A stretch of DNA of 64,000 nt from Sphingobacterium detergens (GTDB taxonomy: Bacteria > Bacteroidota > Bacteroidia > Sphingobacteriales > Sphingobacteriaceae). Below are positions 18,086-27,400 of the stretch, one piece after another (positions within the stretch are counted from its first letter, which is position 1; each line of letters opens with the position of its first letter). The notes under the pieces are model-generated. The model was not told the DNA's origin and searched no databases. It worked only from the letters and a program-made list of their open reading frames with translations. Position numbers and translations under genes: made by a program. The stretch spans positions 269,703 to 333,702 of the forward strand of contig NZ_RAPY01000006.1 in the NCBI RefSeq assembly GCF_003610355.1, read 5' to 3'.

Positions 18086-18093
18086 TATCTTTG
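18086..18093 (+). promoter_or_regulatory. TATCTTTG -7 element of the DEAD-box gene
   Basis: Perfect match to the Bacteroidota -7 consensus TAnnTTTG, ending 4 bp before the chosen ATG at 18098. No TTG is seen at the usual -33 distance. Transcription would begin at or within a few bases of the start codon. Confidence 0.55.
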
Positions 18094-18097
18094 TCGG

Positions 18098-19465
18098 ATG
18101 CAGCAATCATTTGAAAATTTTAAATTCAATAAACAGATCTTAAATGCGATAACAGAAGCGGGGTATGAACAACCGACTGAGATCCAGGAAAAGGCAATTA
18201 CACCGATATTGGCGGGGCAGGATGTGATGGGAATAGCCCAGACCGGAACGGGAAAGACAGCTGCATTTGTATTGCCCATGTTGATGAAATTGAAGTATGC
18301 ACAGGGAAATGATGCGCGTGCACTGATTTTGACACCAACCCGGGAGTTGGCGATGCAGATCGAGGAGAACATCAAATTATTTTCTACTTACCTCGATTTA
18401 CGTTCTGTTGTATTGTATGGGGGATTAGGCCCAAAAACTCAAATAGAAACCCTTGAAAAAGGAGTCGATATTATCGTTGCTACACCAGGTCGATTCCTTG
18501 ATTTATATTTAGAAGGACATATCGTTGTTAAATCACTCAAATTTTTAGTTTTGGACGAAGCGGACAAGATGATGGATATGGGATTTATCAGCAAAATCCA
18601 CCGAGTATTAGAAATCGTTCCGCGCAAACGTCAAAATTTATTGTTTTCAGCAACAATGAGTGAGCTTGTTCGTAAGATCGCTGGAGATTTTCTTGCTTTT
18701 CCTACCGTTATCGAGGTGTCCGAACAAGCGACCCCAGCTAAAACGGTCAGTCAGGCATTATATCTTGTTCCGAATCAAAAAACGAAGCTGAATTTACTTC
18801 AGCATTTATTAAAAGATGATGAAGCTTTTAGCAGACTGATTGTTTTTTGTAAAACAAAACAAGTTGCAGATAACGTTTTTCATTTTCTGGAACGTAAATA
18901 TGGCAAAGATGAAGTTCGTGTCATTCATGCCAATAAAGGACAGAATACCCGTATAAATTCGATCAATGCATTTAAGGAAGGTAACATCCGTATCTTGGTT
19001 GCAACGGACGTCGCAGCACGGGGACTTGACGTGTCCAATGTGAGCCACGTAATCAACTTCGAAGTTCCTATTGTTATAGAAGACTATGTGCATCGTATCG
19101 GACGTACCGGTAGAGCCTTCAATGAAGGAGATGCAATCACTTTTTGTAATGAGGCCGAGAAATATTATGTTCGAAAAATTGAGAAATTGATTAAGCAGAG
19201 TATTCCGGTGCATCCAATTCCAGAGGAGGTATTTATTGAGAAAACACCTTTTCAGGAGAAACAGGATATAGCACGCGATATTGATAATCAAAAGAAAAAA
19301 GACAATCCAGATTATCAGGGAGCCTTCCATGAAAAGAAATATGTGATCAAACAAAAGGAGGTACGTGAAGCACAACGTGCCTCAGGCTTTAAGCCGAAAG
19401 CCAAGAGCAAAGGGAAGTCTGGTGGTAAGGCAACAGGGTCAAATCGTAATTTCAAAAAGCGATAG
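18098..19465 (+). CDS. DEAD/DEAH-box ATP-dependent RNA helicase
   Basis: 455 aa. Motifs in order: Q motif (PTEIQEKAI), I AQTGTGKT, Ia PTRELAMQ, GG, II DEAD (VLDEADKMMD), III SAT, IV IVFCKTKQ, V VATDVAARGLD and VI HRIGRTGR. A basic C-terminal tail (KPKAKSKGKSGGK...) will bind RNA, as in RhlE-type helicases involved in ribosome assembly or cold RNA remodelling. The start at 18098 gives MQQSFENFKFNKQ, the usual RhlE-like N-terminus; in-frame ATGs at 18038 and 18071 would add unconserved residues and lie upstream of the promoter-like TATCTTTG. The small membrane-protein gene follows 6 bp later. Confidence 0.93.
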   Translation: MQQSFENFKFNKQILNAITEAGYEQPTEIQEKAITPILAGQDVMGIAQTGTGKTAAFVLPMLMKLKYAQGNDARALILTPTRELAMQIEENIKLFSTYLDLRSVVLYGGLGPKTQIETLEKGVDIIVATPGRFLDLYLEGHIVVKSLKFLVLDEADKMMDMGFISKIHRVLEIVPRKRQNLLFSATMSELVRKIAGDFLAFPTVIEVSEQATPAKTVSQALYLVPNQKTKLNLLQHLLKDDEAFSRLIVFCKTKQVADNVFHFLERKYGKDEVRVIHANKGQNTRINSINAFKEGNIRILVATDVAARGLDVSNVSHVINFEVPIVIEDYVHRIGRTGRAFNEGDAITFCNEAEKYYVRKIEKLIKQSIPVHPIPEEVFIEKTPFQEKQDIARDIDNQKKKDNPDYQGAFHEKKYVIKQKEVREAQRASGFKPKAKSKGKSGGKATGSNRNFKKR

Positions 19466-19471
19466 CTAAAA

Positions 19472-19717
19472 ATGCGGTTTACTCCATTAAATATCGCTAG
19501 TGCATGCTTGGTCGCTTGGTTTGTTATGGAAAATCCCAATGACGAAAAGGCACTCTTTACATGGGGAGCATTTATAGCCTTGATGGTACTACTGACGGTA
19601 GTCGATATTTTGTTTCGAGTACTTATCAAAGAGAATAAAAAAATGTGGATGTTACAGTTGGCGTTTTTGGTAGTGGTCTGTATTGCCAGTCTGATCGTCA
19701 AAGTGACATTTGCGTAG
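19472..19717 (+). CDS. small two-TM membrane protein
   Basis: 81 aa with an N-terminal amphipathic/hydrophobic stretch and two clear TM segments (about 28-47 and 57-79). It starts 6 bp after the helicase stop, so they are probably on one mRNA. I do not recognise a family. Length, hydrophobicity and codon use fit a real gene. Confidence 0.6.
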   Translation: MRFTPLNIASACLVAWFVMENPNDEKALFTWGAFIALMVLLTVVDILFRVLIKENKKMWMLQLAFLVVVCIASLIVKVTFA

Positions 19718-19773
19718 TGGAAAATAAAAAAATAAGAAGAGATACGATGTATGCCATGGGCTTACAAAACTGA

Positions 19774-19795
19774 AATCTCAATACTAAATACTAAA
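19774..19795 (+). promoter_or_regulatory. leader motif AATCTCAATACTAAATACTAAA before gldC
   Basis: A/T-rich motif ending directly at the gldC ATG. Close relatives of it stand directly before three other start codons in the window (both M28 peptidases and the ABC ATPase at 58.3 kb). Confidence 0.5.
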
Positions 19796-20146
19796 ATGAA
19801 AAAAGCGGAAATAAAATTACAAGTAGAGCTGGACGAAAACAATGTTCCTGAAAACATCATGTGGTCGTCCACAGATGGGAATAATGCAGAAGAATTACCT
19901 GCTAAAGCGATGTTTTTAGCACTATGGGATTCACATTATAAAAATTCAATGCGCATTGACCTTTGGACCAAAGACATGCCTTATGATGAAATGAAGCGTT
20001 TTTTTTACGAAACCTTACAAACCTTGGGCGATTCCTTTATCCGTTCCTCCGGTGGAGATCCCATGGCTGAGAAGGTTATTGGTGACTTGCGTGATTACTG
20101 TGCGCATTTTGCGGATAAAATGGAAGTATTAATGCCGCAACAATAG
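19796..20146 (+). CDS. gldC: gliding motility protein GldC
   Basis: 116 aa beginning MKKAEIKLQVELDENNVPENI, the typical GldC opening, followed by LPAKAMFLALWD and IDLWTKDMPYDEMKRFFYETL. A soluble protein of the gliding/T9SS-associated set; its exact biochemical role is unsettled, and it also occurs in non-gliding Bacteroidota. The start is set by homology; an in-frame ATG at 19751 lies upstream of the leader motif and would add 15 residues with no family likeness. No other gld gene is adjacent. Confidence 0.87.
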   Translation: MKKAEIKLQVELDENNVPENIMWSSTDGNNAEELPAKAMFLALWDSHYKNSMRIDLWTKDMPYDEMKRFFYETLQTLGDSFIRSSGGDPMAEKVIGDLRDYCAHFADKMEVLMPQQ

Positions 20147-20173
20147 TTTTTAACGCTTAACAAATATTTGACT

Positions 20174-20584
20174 ATGCAATATTTCTTAGTAAAATCTGAA
20201 CCATTTAAATATAGTTGGGAGCAATTCAATAAAGATGGACGGACGTTTTGGGATGGTGTACGCAATTACCAGGCTAGGAATAATATGAAAGCGATGAAAG
20301 AAGGGGACTTGGTTCTGTTCTATCATAGCAACGAAGGAAAGGATGTGGTCGGTGTCGCGAAAGTGGTGAAAGAATTTTATCAGGACCCAACTACAGATGA
20401 TGAACGTTGGGTTGTCGTGGATCTGGCTCCTGTTGAAACATTGAAGAAATCTGTCTCCCTGGAGACGATCAAAGCAGATGAACAGTTACAGGATATCGCT
20501 TTGGTAAGACAGGGCCGCCTATCGGTGATGCCACTTAAACCGGAGGAATTTGATCGAATCTTAGCCTTAGGTAACGAGGACTAG
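20174..20584 (+). CDS. EVE domain-containing protein
   Basis: 136 aa, one EVE (PUA-like) domain from end to end: YFLVKSEP at the start, FWDGVRNYQARNNMKAMKEGD, then VVGVAKVVKEFYQDPTTDD and SVMPLKPEEFDRIL. EVE domains bind modified bases in DNA or RNA; stand-alone versions are common house proteins. The ATG at 20174 is used; a TTG two codons upstream is in frame. It follows gldC by 27 bp and ends the run before a strong terminator at 20636. Confidence 0.88.
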   Translation: MQYFLVKSEPFKYSWEQFNKDGRTFWDGVRNYQARNNMKAMKEGDLVLFYHSNEGKDVVGVAKVVKEFYQDPTTDDERWVVVDLAPVETLKKSVSLETIKADEQLQDIALVRQGRLSVMPLKPEEFDRILALGNED

Positions 20585-20635
20585 TTGATTTAGAAGAATG
20601 CTAGACTAACATACTGCTCCTGTTTGGACAGGACT

Positions 20636-20683
20636 ATAAATAAAAAGAGAGAACTTGTATATATTTTCTCTCTTTTTATTTAT
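20636..20683. terminator. bidirectional terminator between the EVE and thioesterase genes
   Basis: Arms of 18 nt (ATAAATAAAAAGAGAGAA and complement) around a 12-nt loop, between two convergent genes. Confidence 0.85.
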
Positions 20684-20703
20684 TGCAATTATCGCATAAG
20701 GTG

Positions 20704-21246
20704 TCAATTCTTTTGGCTGAACAAACTGACCAATGCTTTTAGTTTTTTTGCATTTTCGGGTTTTAATTTCCCTGCCAGAATAAGGCGAAGTTCTCGTCGT
20801 TGTAGCGCATCCTCGTAAGCTTTGTGTTCTGACTCTGTCTCAGGGATCAATACAGGGACAGCTTTGGGGTTGTTGTCGGCGTCTACAGCAACAAAGGTAT
20901 AATAAGCCTCATTGGTTTTTACGCGTGTGCCCTCGGGCAGATTTGATGCGAAAATTTCCATGCGTACCTCCAGGGAGCTGTTAAATGCACGTGTCACTTG
21001 CGCTTGTATGGTGACCACTTCACCCAATTTGATCGAACGCTTAAAAGATACATTATCCACAGATACTGTAACGACCACATTGCTACAATGTTTTTGTGCG
21101 GCAATCGCTGAACAGATATCCATCCAGTATAATAAACGGCCGCCCATTAGATTTCCAAAGGTATTGGTATCGTTAGGTAGGACCAATTCGTTCATCTCCG
21201 TGTATGACTCTCTAGCAAATTTCTCTATCATATCGTTTTTTGTCAT
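20704..21246 (-). CDS. acyl-CoA thioesterase, hotdog fold (YciA/BFIT type)
   Basis: 180 aa hydrolase of acyl-CoA thioesters. NTFGNLMGGRLLYWMD (about residues 26-41) holds the hotdog helix with the active-site Asn/Asp region, and DNVSFKRSIKLGEVVTIQAQ forms the central sheet. The C-terminal extension EDALQRRELRLILAGKLKP is characteristic of the cytosolic thioesterase group of Bacteroidota. Its start codon overlaps the stop of the RmlD-like gene by 1 bp, so the two are coupled. Confidence 0.88.
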   Translation of the reverse strand: MTKNDMIEKFARESYTEMNELVLPNDTNTFGNLMGGRLLYWMDICSAIAAQKHCSNVVVTVSVDNVSFKRSIKLGEVVTIQAQVTRAFNSSLEVRMEIFASNLPEGTRVKTNEAYYTFVAVDADNNPKAVPVLIPETESEHKAYEDALQRRELRLILAGKLKPENAKKLKALVSLFSQKN

Positions 21247-22160
21247 TATCGTCCAAATGCTTCGAATTGGCTATCAATTATTTCCAAAGATTTCAAAAAT
21301 GTTGTTGGTACATAGCCCAGTTCATTTTCGGATTTACTGAGATCAAAACCTGTCTGGCGCGGCCTATTATCCGCTTGTCCAATACTTGATGCGCTGATTT
21401 CAGAAATCAATGTTTTGTCCAGTTTCCAATAATCTGCGATTTTATAAACCGCCTCATTGATGGACATCAACTCCGCTCCAGAGATATGAAATATTCCCTG
21501 AGCCTGTCGTTCAATAGCCAATTGACAAGCATGCGCTAAATCGTCTACAAAGGTAGGCATTCTCCATTGGTCATTAACCACTTTTATAGCTTCTTTTTGG
21601 GAGAGCTTTGCCTTAGCCCAAAGGACTAGATTGGAACGATTCGGATCTCCGTTGATACCGTAGACCAAAATTGTACGTAGGACCGCATAATGACAGGAAG
21701 ACTGCGCCAGTACTTGCTCAGAGGCATATTTGCTTTTCCCATACTCACTTTGTGGTTGGGGTGCATCCAGTTCATTATAGGCAGTGCCTTTTTTGCCATC
21801 AAATACAAAATCGGTAGAGAGATGGATCAACTGTGTCTTATTTTTTTCGCAGTAACTTGCTAGTGTTTGTACCAGATCTACATTGATCAGCTGGCAGGCT
21901 GCTTTATCGGCCTCACATGCTTCCACACTGGTCATGGCAGCGGTGTGTATAATCGCATCAAAAATATGGTTGGATAAAAAATCCGCTAATAGGGTCTGAT
22001 CCAATAAGTCAACTTGATAGAAAATATATCCCGCTTGATTCGGGTTTCTATTCGGGCCTTTTGAAATGGCTGTAACCTCATAAAGATTATTTCCAGCAAG
22101 TAGGTCGACGACCTTCTGACCCAAAAAGCCATTGGATCCTGTGACAAGAATTTTTTTCAT
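21246..22160 (-). CDS. RmlD-like sugar-nucleotide reductase (SDR family)
   Basis: 304 aa extended short-chain dehydrogenase. The NAD(P) site VTGSNGFLGQKV is at residues 5-16 and the catalytic Tyr-Lys pair is in SEYGKSKY (about 138-145), with the preceding STDFVFDG loop. The layout matches RmlD (dTDP-4-dehydrorhamnose reductase), but no rmlA/B/C genes are near, so the substrate may be another sugar nucleotide or a different nucleoside-linked compound. Upstream gap 22161-22289 shows no gene. Confidence 0.83.
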   Translation of the reverse strand: MKKILVTGSNGFLGQKVVDLLAGNNLYEVTAISKGPNRNPNQAGYIFYQVDLLDQTLLADFLSNHIFDAIIHTAAMTSVEACEADKAACQLINVDLVQTLASYCEKNKTQLIHLSTDFVFDGKKGTAYNELDAPQPQSEYGKSKYASEQVLAQSSCHYAVLRTILVYGINGDPNRSNLVLWAKAKLSQKEAIKVVNDQWRMPTFVDDLAHACQLAIERQAQGIFHISGAELMSINEAVYKIADYWKLDKTLISEISASSIGQADNRPRQTGFDLSKSENELGYVPTTFLKSLEIIDSQFEAFGR

Positions 22161-22289
22161 CCGTATACTTATTTTTTTATCTGTGTTTTAATCTCGTGGG
22201 TATCTAAAGTACCTTAATAAATCCGCTCTCGTTTGCCCTCGAGCCGAGGCTATATTTTAAAAGGCCATCAACGGATTATTTTATCCGTT

Positions 22290-23234
22290 TTAGTTGGTCC
22301 AGATAAAGTCCATTTTACTCGATTGTTTCATGATATTCTCGATTACCGATTTCTCTAGATCAAGAATAGATTTTAATGAATTGTAATCGATCTTGTCTGC
22401 ATCATCGGTTGGCATATGATAGTCGGGGTGTCCGCCAGTATGGAAGAATAATACTGGAATATTCTTTTTGTAGAATGAAGTCTGATCCGACCCGCCGTTA
22501 CCGTCTTTGCTTAAGTTGAACTTGATAGGCGCTTGGATATCTTTGAAAATAGTCGGCCATTGACTGCTTGTTCCGTATCCGATGACGGCAAGACCGTTGT
22601 CGGGATTGTAGCGGCCGATCATATCCATATTAAGCATTGCCGTGATTTTTTCCAACGGTAGGGTAGGGTGTTCGGTAAAATATTTGGAACCCACCAAACC
22701 CAGTTCCTCGGCACCAAAAGCGATAAATAATAAATTATAAGGTTCTTTTTCCTTATTGCTGCTAAAATAACGGGCGAGTTCCAATAAACCTGCGGTACCC
22801 GAAGCATTATCGTCGGCTCCATTGTGGATTTTACCAACACCTAGCGAGTCTTTTGAGCTACCCTGGCGACCTGTTCCCAGGTGATCGTAATGCGCACCTA
22901 TCACAACTGTCAGCGGAGCTCCATTATCGATAAAACCTATAATATTGTCAGCATTACGAATACTGTCAGCTACTTTTACCTTCCATACCTTGGCTTTGAA
23001 AGATTGGCGATAGCCTTTTTCGCCCTTGGGTTGTAATTTATATTTTTTAAACTCCTTTTCGATATAGTCCGCTACTTTGAACACTTCTTTACTACCTGTC
23101 CCGCGACCTTGCATTTTGTCATCCGCCAGGTAGTAGATATGTTTTTTTAGATTCGGGATTTCAATTTGTTGTGCTTGTGCTACTTTTGTCACAAAAAGTG
23201 CGCAGACGATTAGGAATAAGTTTATGTTTTTCAT
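22290..23234 (-). CDS. secreted M28 family zinc aminopeptidase
   Basis: 314 aa with a signal peptide (1-21, ending AQAQ). Zinc ligands are visible: GAHYDHLG (His/Asp region), GADDNASGTAG (bridging Asp), AFGAEELGLVGS (catalytic Glu pair), LNMDMIGR (Asp) and the C-terminal HTGGHPDYHMPTDD (His). It removes amino-terminal residues from peptides in the periplasm. The mRNA leader carries the CTCxATACTAAATAC motif just before the ATG. A second, larger M28 peptidase with the same leader motif lies at 46629. Confidence 0.92.
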   Translation of the reverse strand: MKNINLFLIVCALFVTKVAQAQQIEIPNLKKHIYYLADDKMQGRGTGSKEVFKVADYIEKEFKKYKLQPKGEKGYRQSFKAKVWKVKVADSIRNADNIIGFIDNGAPLTVVIGAHYDHLGTGRQGSSKDSLGVGKIHNGADDNASGTAGLLELARYFSSNKEKEPYNLLFIAFGAEELGLVGSKYFTEHPTLPLEKITAMLNMDMIGRYNPDNGLAVIGYGTSSQWPTIFKDIQAPIKFNLSKDGNGGSDQTSFYKKNIPVLFFHTGGHPDYHMPTDDADKIDYNSLKSILDLEKSVIENIMKQSSKMDFIWTN

Positions 23235-23257
23235 TTTTTGGTATTTAGTATGGAGAC
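23235..23257 (-). promoter_or_regulatory. leader motif (GGTCTCCATACTAAATACC) before the M28 gene
   Basis: On the minus strand the sequence CTCCATACTAAATACCAAAAA runs into the start codon. It matches the leaders of gldC, the M28 gene at 46629 and the ABC ATPase at 57664. Confidence 0.45.
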
Positions 23258-23325
23258 CGTCATAACCTATATGACCAGATTGCTTGATAATCGGAATACG
23301 ATCCCCGTTTTTAACGTTTTAAAAG

Positions 23326-23352
23326 AAAAGCCTTGCGATTAACAAGGCTTTT
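23326..23352 (-). terminator. terminator after lspA
   Basis: Stem AAAAGCCTTG/CAAGGCTTTT with a 7-nt loop, 13 bp past the lspA stop; ends the ileS-dksA-lspA run. Confidence 0.85.
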
Positions 23353-23365
23353 GTAAGATATTTCG

Positions 23366-24016
23366 TTAATCTTCAACGATTTCACTATGGATACTCGATT
23401 TCTCTTCTTTTTCCGTTTTGAAATACCGTTTTTGGAATAATAGTATCAGTACGACACCCACTGAAATAGCTGAGTCTGCAATGTTGAATACCGGCCGGAA
23501 GAATAGAAACTCTTCACCACCCCAAAAAGGTACCCAAGTAGGGAAAGTACCTTCAATTAAAGGAAAATAAAGCATGTCAACTACTTTTCCATGCAGGAAG
23601 GATGAATATCCTCCACCCGCCGGAAATAAAGATGCCTTGTCGTAAAAAGTACTGTCACTGAAGATCACACCATAGAATGCTGAATCAATGATATTTCCCA
23701 AAGCACCAGCAAGAATCAGGGCGACATTTAATATAAAGCCACGGTTGTATTTATTCTTGATCATGTAATGTAGACCATACCCAATACCAGCTACGGCCAG
23801 TATCCGAAACACGGTCAGGAACAATTTCCCGTAATCACCACCAAATTCCATTCCGTAGGCCATTCCATTGTTTTCAATAAAATGGATTTGGAAAAATTTA
23901 CCTAATATGTGATGACTTTGTCCAATTGTCATAGAGAGCTTAACCCATATTTTTGACAATTGGTCTATTAAAAGAATCGCGACAATTAGTGCGACTGGTT
24001 TCGTATACCCCTTCAT
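23366..24016 (-). CDS. lspA: lipoprotein signal peptidase (signal peptidase II)
   Basis: Integral membrane aspartyl protease, 216 aa, that cuts the signal peptide of diacylglyceryl-modified prolipoproteins. Family blocks are present: FIENNGMAYG (46-55), GALGNIID (104-111), GKVVDMLYFP (143-152) and FNIADSAISVG (178-188), giving the conserved Asp residues. It is longer than the E. coli enzyme (164 aa) because of a loop of about 25 residues (114-142) and a charged C-terminal tail, both usual in Bacteroidota. Transcribed after ileS and dksA, the common ileS-lspA linkage. Confidence 0.95.
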   Translation of the reverse strand: MKGYTKPVALIVAILLIDQLSKIWVKLSMTIGQSHHILGKFFQIHFIENNGMAYGMEFGGDYGKLFLTVFRILAVAGIGYGLHYMIKNKYNRGFILNVALILAGALGNIIDSAFYGVIFSDSTFYDKASLFPAGGGYSSFLHGKVVDMLYFPLIEGTFPTWVPFWGGEEFLFFRPVFNIADSAISVGVVLILLFQKRYFKTEKEEKSSIHSEIVED

Positions 24017-24028
24017 TGTGCTATAAAA

Positions 24029-24054
24029 ATGGTCTTTGCCTACGCAAAGACCAT
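24029..24054 (-). terminator. hairpin between dksA and lspA
   Basis: Stem ATGGTCTTTGC/GCAAAGACCAT with a 4-nt loop, only 12 bp from the lspA start. The T-run after it on the minus strand is short (TTTTATAG), so it probably attenuates rather than stops transcription into lspA. Confidence 0.6.
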
Positions 24055-24070
24055 ATATTTTTACCTAAAA

Positions 24071-24457
24071 TTAATATTGTTTGTTTTTCGCCTCGATACT
24101 CAAGGTTGTATGCGGAACAGCTTTCAAACGTTCTTTTTGGATCAGTTTTCCTGTTTCTCTACAGATACCATACGTTTTGTTCTCGATGCGCACCAACGCT
24201 GCTTCCAGGTTGTCGATAAACTTCTTTTGACGTGCAGCCAATTGGTTGGTTTGTTCCTTCTCCAAAGTTGCAGAGCCATCTTCTAAGGTCTTGTATGTAC
24301 CCGCAGTATCGTCTGTACCATTCGCATTGCTGTTATTGAGCGTTGCTGTCAACGAGGAAAGCTCTTCTTTTGCTATTCTAAGCTTGTCCAAGATAATATC
24401 TTTGAATTCTTGTAATTCTGAATCGCTATAGCGTGTTTTCTCGTTGTTGTTTGCCAT
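24071..24457 (-). CDS. dksA: TraR/DksA-family RNA polymerase-binding protein without the C4 zinc site
   Basis: 128 aa. A long coiled coil (about 10-85) is followed by a DksA-like C-terminal globule with YGICRETGKLIQKERLKAVP. In E. coli DksA this region is CxxC...CxxC; here only the first Cys is kept and the others are Thr, Ser and Lys, so no zinc is expected. This cysteine-poor form is, as far as I know, usual for Bacteroidota, so it is not a pseudogene. It would bind the RNA polymerase secondary channel and modulate initiation, possibly with ppGpp. It lies 3 bp after ileS. Confidence 0.85.
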   Translation of the reverse strand: MANNNEKTRYSDSELQEFKDIILDKLRIAKEELSSLTATLNNSNANGTDDTAGTYKTLEDGSATLEKEQTNQLAARQKKFIDNLEAALVRIENKTYGICRETGKLIQKERLKAVPHTTLSIEAKNKQY

Positions 24458-24460
24458 AAT

Positions 24461-27400
24461 TTAATTTTTTTGGATTAATGCCTTAAGTTCTTTGCCATCG
24501 ATCTCGATGGTCTCTCCTTCAGTTAGTGAATCTTCAAATACCAATGAATCGGCTAGAATTTCGGTGCAAATATAAGATAAATTTTCTTTCGCTGCATTGA
24601 CTACTTCTGAGGCTGCTGTTAACTTTACGTTAATTCTATCAGTCACCTCAAGTCCTTTTTCCTTCCGTAAATTTTGTAGACGGTTGATCAACTCCCTTGA
24701 TAAACCTTCTTTCTTCAATTCTTCGGTGATATGAACATCCAAAGCTACGGTCAATTTACCCAGATTAGCAACTTGCCATCCCTCCACATCCTCTGCTATA
24801 ATTTCTACATCGCTTAATAGAATAGTATATGGCGTACCTGTTAGGGCCAATTCACCGGCTGATTCCAATGTGCTGATTTGATCTATAGTCAACGATTGGA
24901 TAGACGAAGAAACTAACTTCATATCCTTACCAACTTTCGCGCCAAGAGCTTTGAAGTTTGGTTTTATTTTTTTCTTGATTATACCAGTTGTATCCGTAAT
25001 AAACTCAATATCTTTGATATTGGTTTCCGAAAGTATCAAATCTTTTACTTTTTCCACCTTCTCCTGGAAAGCACTGTCCAATACAGGAACGAGGATTTTG
25101 TTTAATGGCTGACGTACATTGATCGACGTTTTCTTACGTAGTGAAAGTGTCAAAGACGAAATATCCTGCGCCAGGGCCATACGTTCTTCCAGATCTTTAT
25201 CCACTAGTTTTTCATCGTATACTGGAAAGTTGGCTAAGTGAACTGACTCAACTTGTTCCTTATTGGTTGCAGTATTCAAATCTAAGAACAGTCTATCCGA
25301 GAAGAATGGCGATATTGGTGACATTAATTTCGCAATGGTATCCAGACAAGTGTATAATGTCTGATATGCAGAAATCTTATCTTCGGTATATTCTCCTTTC
25401 CAGAAACGACGACGGCACAAACGAACGTACCAGTTACTCAAGTGTTCATCCACAAAGTTTTGGATTGCACGTGCGGCTTTCGTCGGTTCGTAATCCGCTA
25501 GATATTCATCCACTTCTTTCGTTAGTGAATTTAGTAACGAGATAATCCAGCGGTCGATTTCAGGACGGTTTTCTAATACAATATCTGGTTCTACATAGGA
25601 GAACTTATCAATGTTGGCATAAAGCGCAAAAAATGCATAGGTATTGTATAGCGTACCGAAGAACTTACGGCGTACCTCATCCAATCCCTCCATGTTGAAT
25701 TTTAAGTTGTCCCAAGGAGCAGCATTGCTGATCATATACCAACGGGTAGCATCAGCACTATATTGATCGATCGTTGAGAAAGGATCAACACCATTGCCTA
25801 AGCGTTTGGACATCTTATTTCCGTTTTTATCCAATACCAATCCATTGGAAACAACGTTTTTGAAAGAGACCGATTTATACATCATTGTAGAGATCGCATG
25901 TAGCGTAAAGAACCATCCACGAGTCTGATCCACACCTTCGGCGATGAAGTCAGCAGGATATGCATGATTGAATCCATCTTTAAATGGAAACTCTTCACCT
26001 TTTGCCAGTTTCTCATGATCCAATCCCCATTGTGCATAAGGCATTGCTCCCGAATCGAACCATACGTCAATTAAGTCAGGCTCACGGAATAATTTTTGAC
26101 CAGCATCAGAAACAAGAACGATATCGTCAACATATGGACGGTGTAAATCTAGCTTTTCTGTGTCAAATTTATCTAGATAGGCTTGGTTTTTCGCTTTCTC
26201 ATTTGCCGATAGAACATCCGAAGTCAGGGAGGCCTCTAACAAAGACTTTAATTCAGGTAACGAACCGATACAGACCTCTTCATTCTCATCTTCTGAACGC
26301 CAGATTGGAAGTGGTGTACCCCAGTAACGAGAGCGAGAAAGGTTCCAATCGACCAGGTTTTCCAACCAGTTTCCAAAGCGTCCTGTTCCGGTAGCTTCAG
26401 GTTTCCAGTTGATCGTTTTATTTAAAGCTACCAGATCCTCTTTTACCGCAGTAGTACGGATAAACCAGCTATCCAATGGATAGTATAAAACCGGCTTGTC
26501 TGTACGCCAACAGTGTGGGTAGGTGTGCTCGTATTTTTTAACATCAAATGCCTTATTATCCTCTTTTAGTTTGATCGAGATCAAGACGTCAGTAGGTTTG
26601 AAATCTTCTTTCGCACGTTCTTCTGCACTGTAGTATTCCTCTTTTACAAATCGTCCTGCAAAATCGGTGATTTCATTCACAAAACGACCTGTACGGTCTA
26701 CCGTAGGAACATCTTTCCCATTTTCGTCTTTGACCAAAATACCCGGTACACCGTGTTCTTTTGCTACACGAAAGTCATCTGCACCATAGGTCGGCGCAGC
26801 ATGCACGATACCCGTACCATCTTCAGTGGTCACAAAGTCACCAGGGATTACACGAAAAGCATTCTCTTGTAAATCTTCATTGGTGATATAAGGCAACAAT
26901 TGTTCATAGCGCAAGCCGACAAGCTCTTCCCCTACAAATTCTGTTGCAAGTTCCCAAGGGATAACTTTATCACCCAACTTGTAGTCTTGGAAAGAGGCAT
27001 CTTGCCCCTCTGCTTTAAAATGCTTGCTGATCAGATCTTTTGCCAATATAACAGATACTGGTGCACCTGTATATTTATTGAAAGTTCTGATTTTGACATA
27101 GTTTATTTTCTTGCCAACAACCAAAGCTGTATTGGACGGTAAGGTCCAAGGCGTAGTCGTCCAGGCGATAAATGCAACATCTTCGGCTTCATCATCCACT
27201 AACTTTTCAATCGCTGGATGGAGCTGGCTTTTGATCAATCTAAATTCAGCAACAATTGTTGTATCCTTCACATCTTTATATGTACCCGGTTGATTAAGCT
27301 CATGCGAACTCAATCCTGTACCTGCAGCAGGTGAATAAGGTTGAATGGTATAACCTTTATACAATAAGCCCTTTTTATAGAGCTCTTTTAACAAATACCA

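Noticed and set aside
24071..24457. dksA as a pseudogene because of missing cysteines
   Set aside because: Frame is intact, length normal, gene sits in a conserved ileS-dksA-lspA run; cysteine-poor DksA is known in other lineages.
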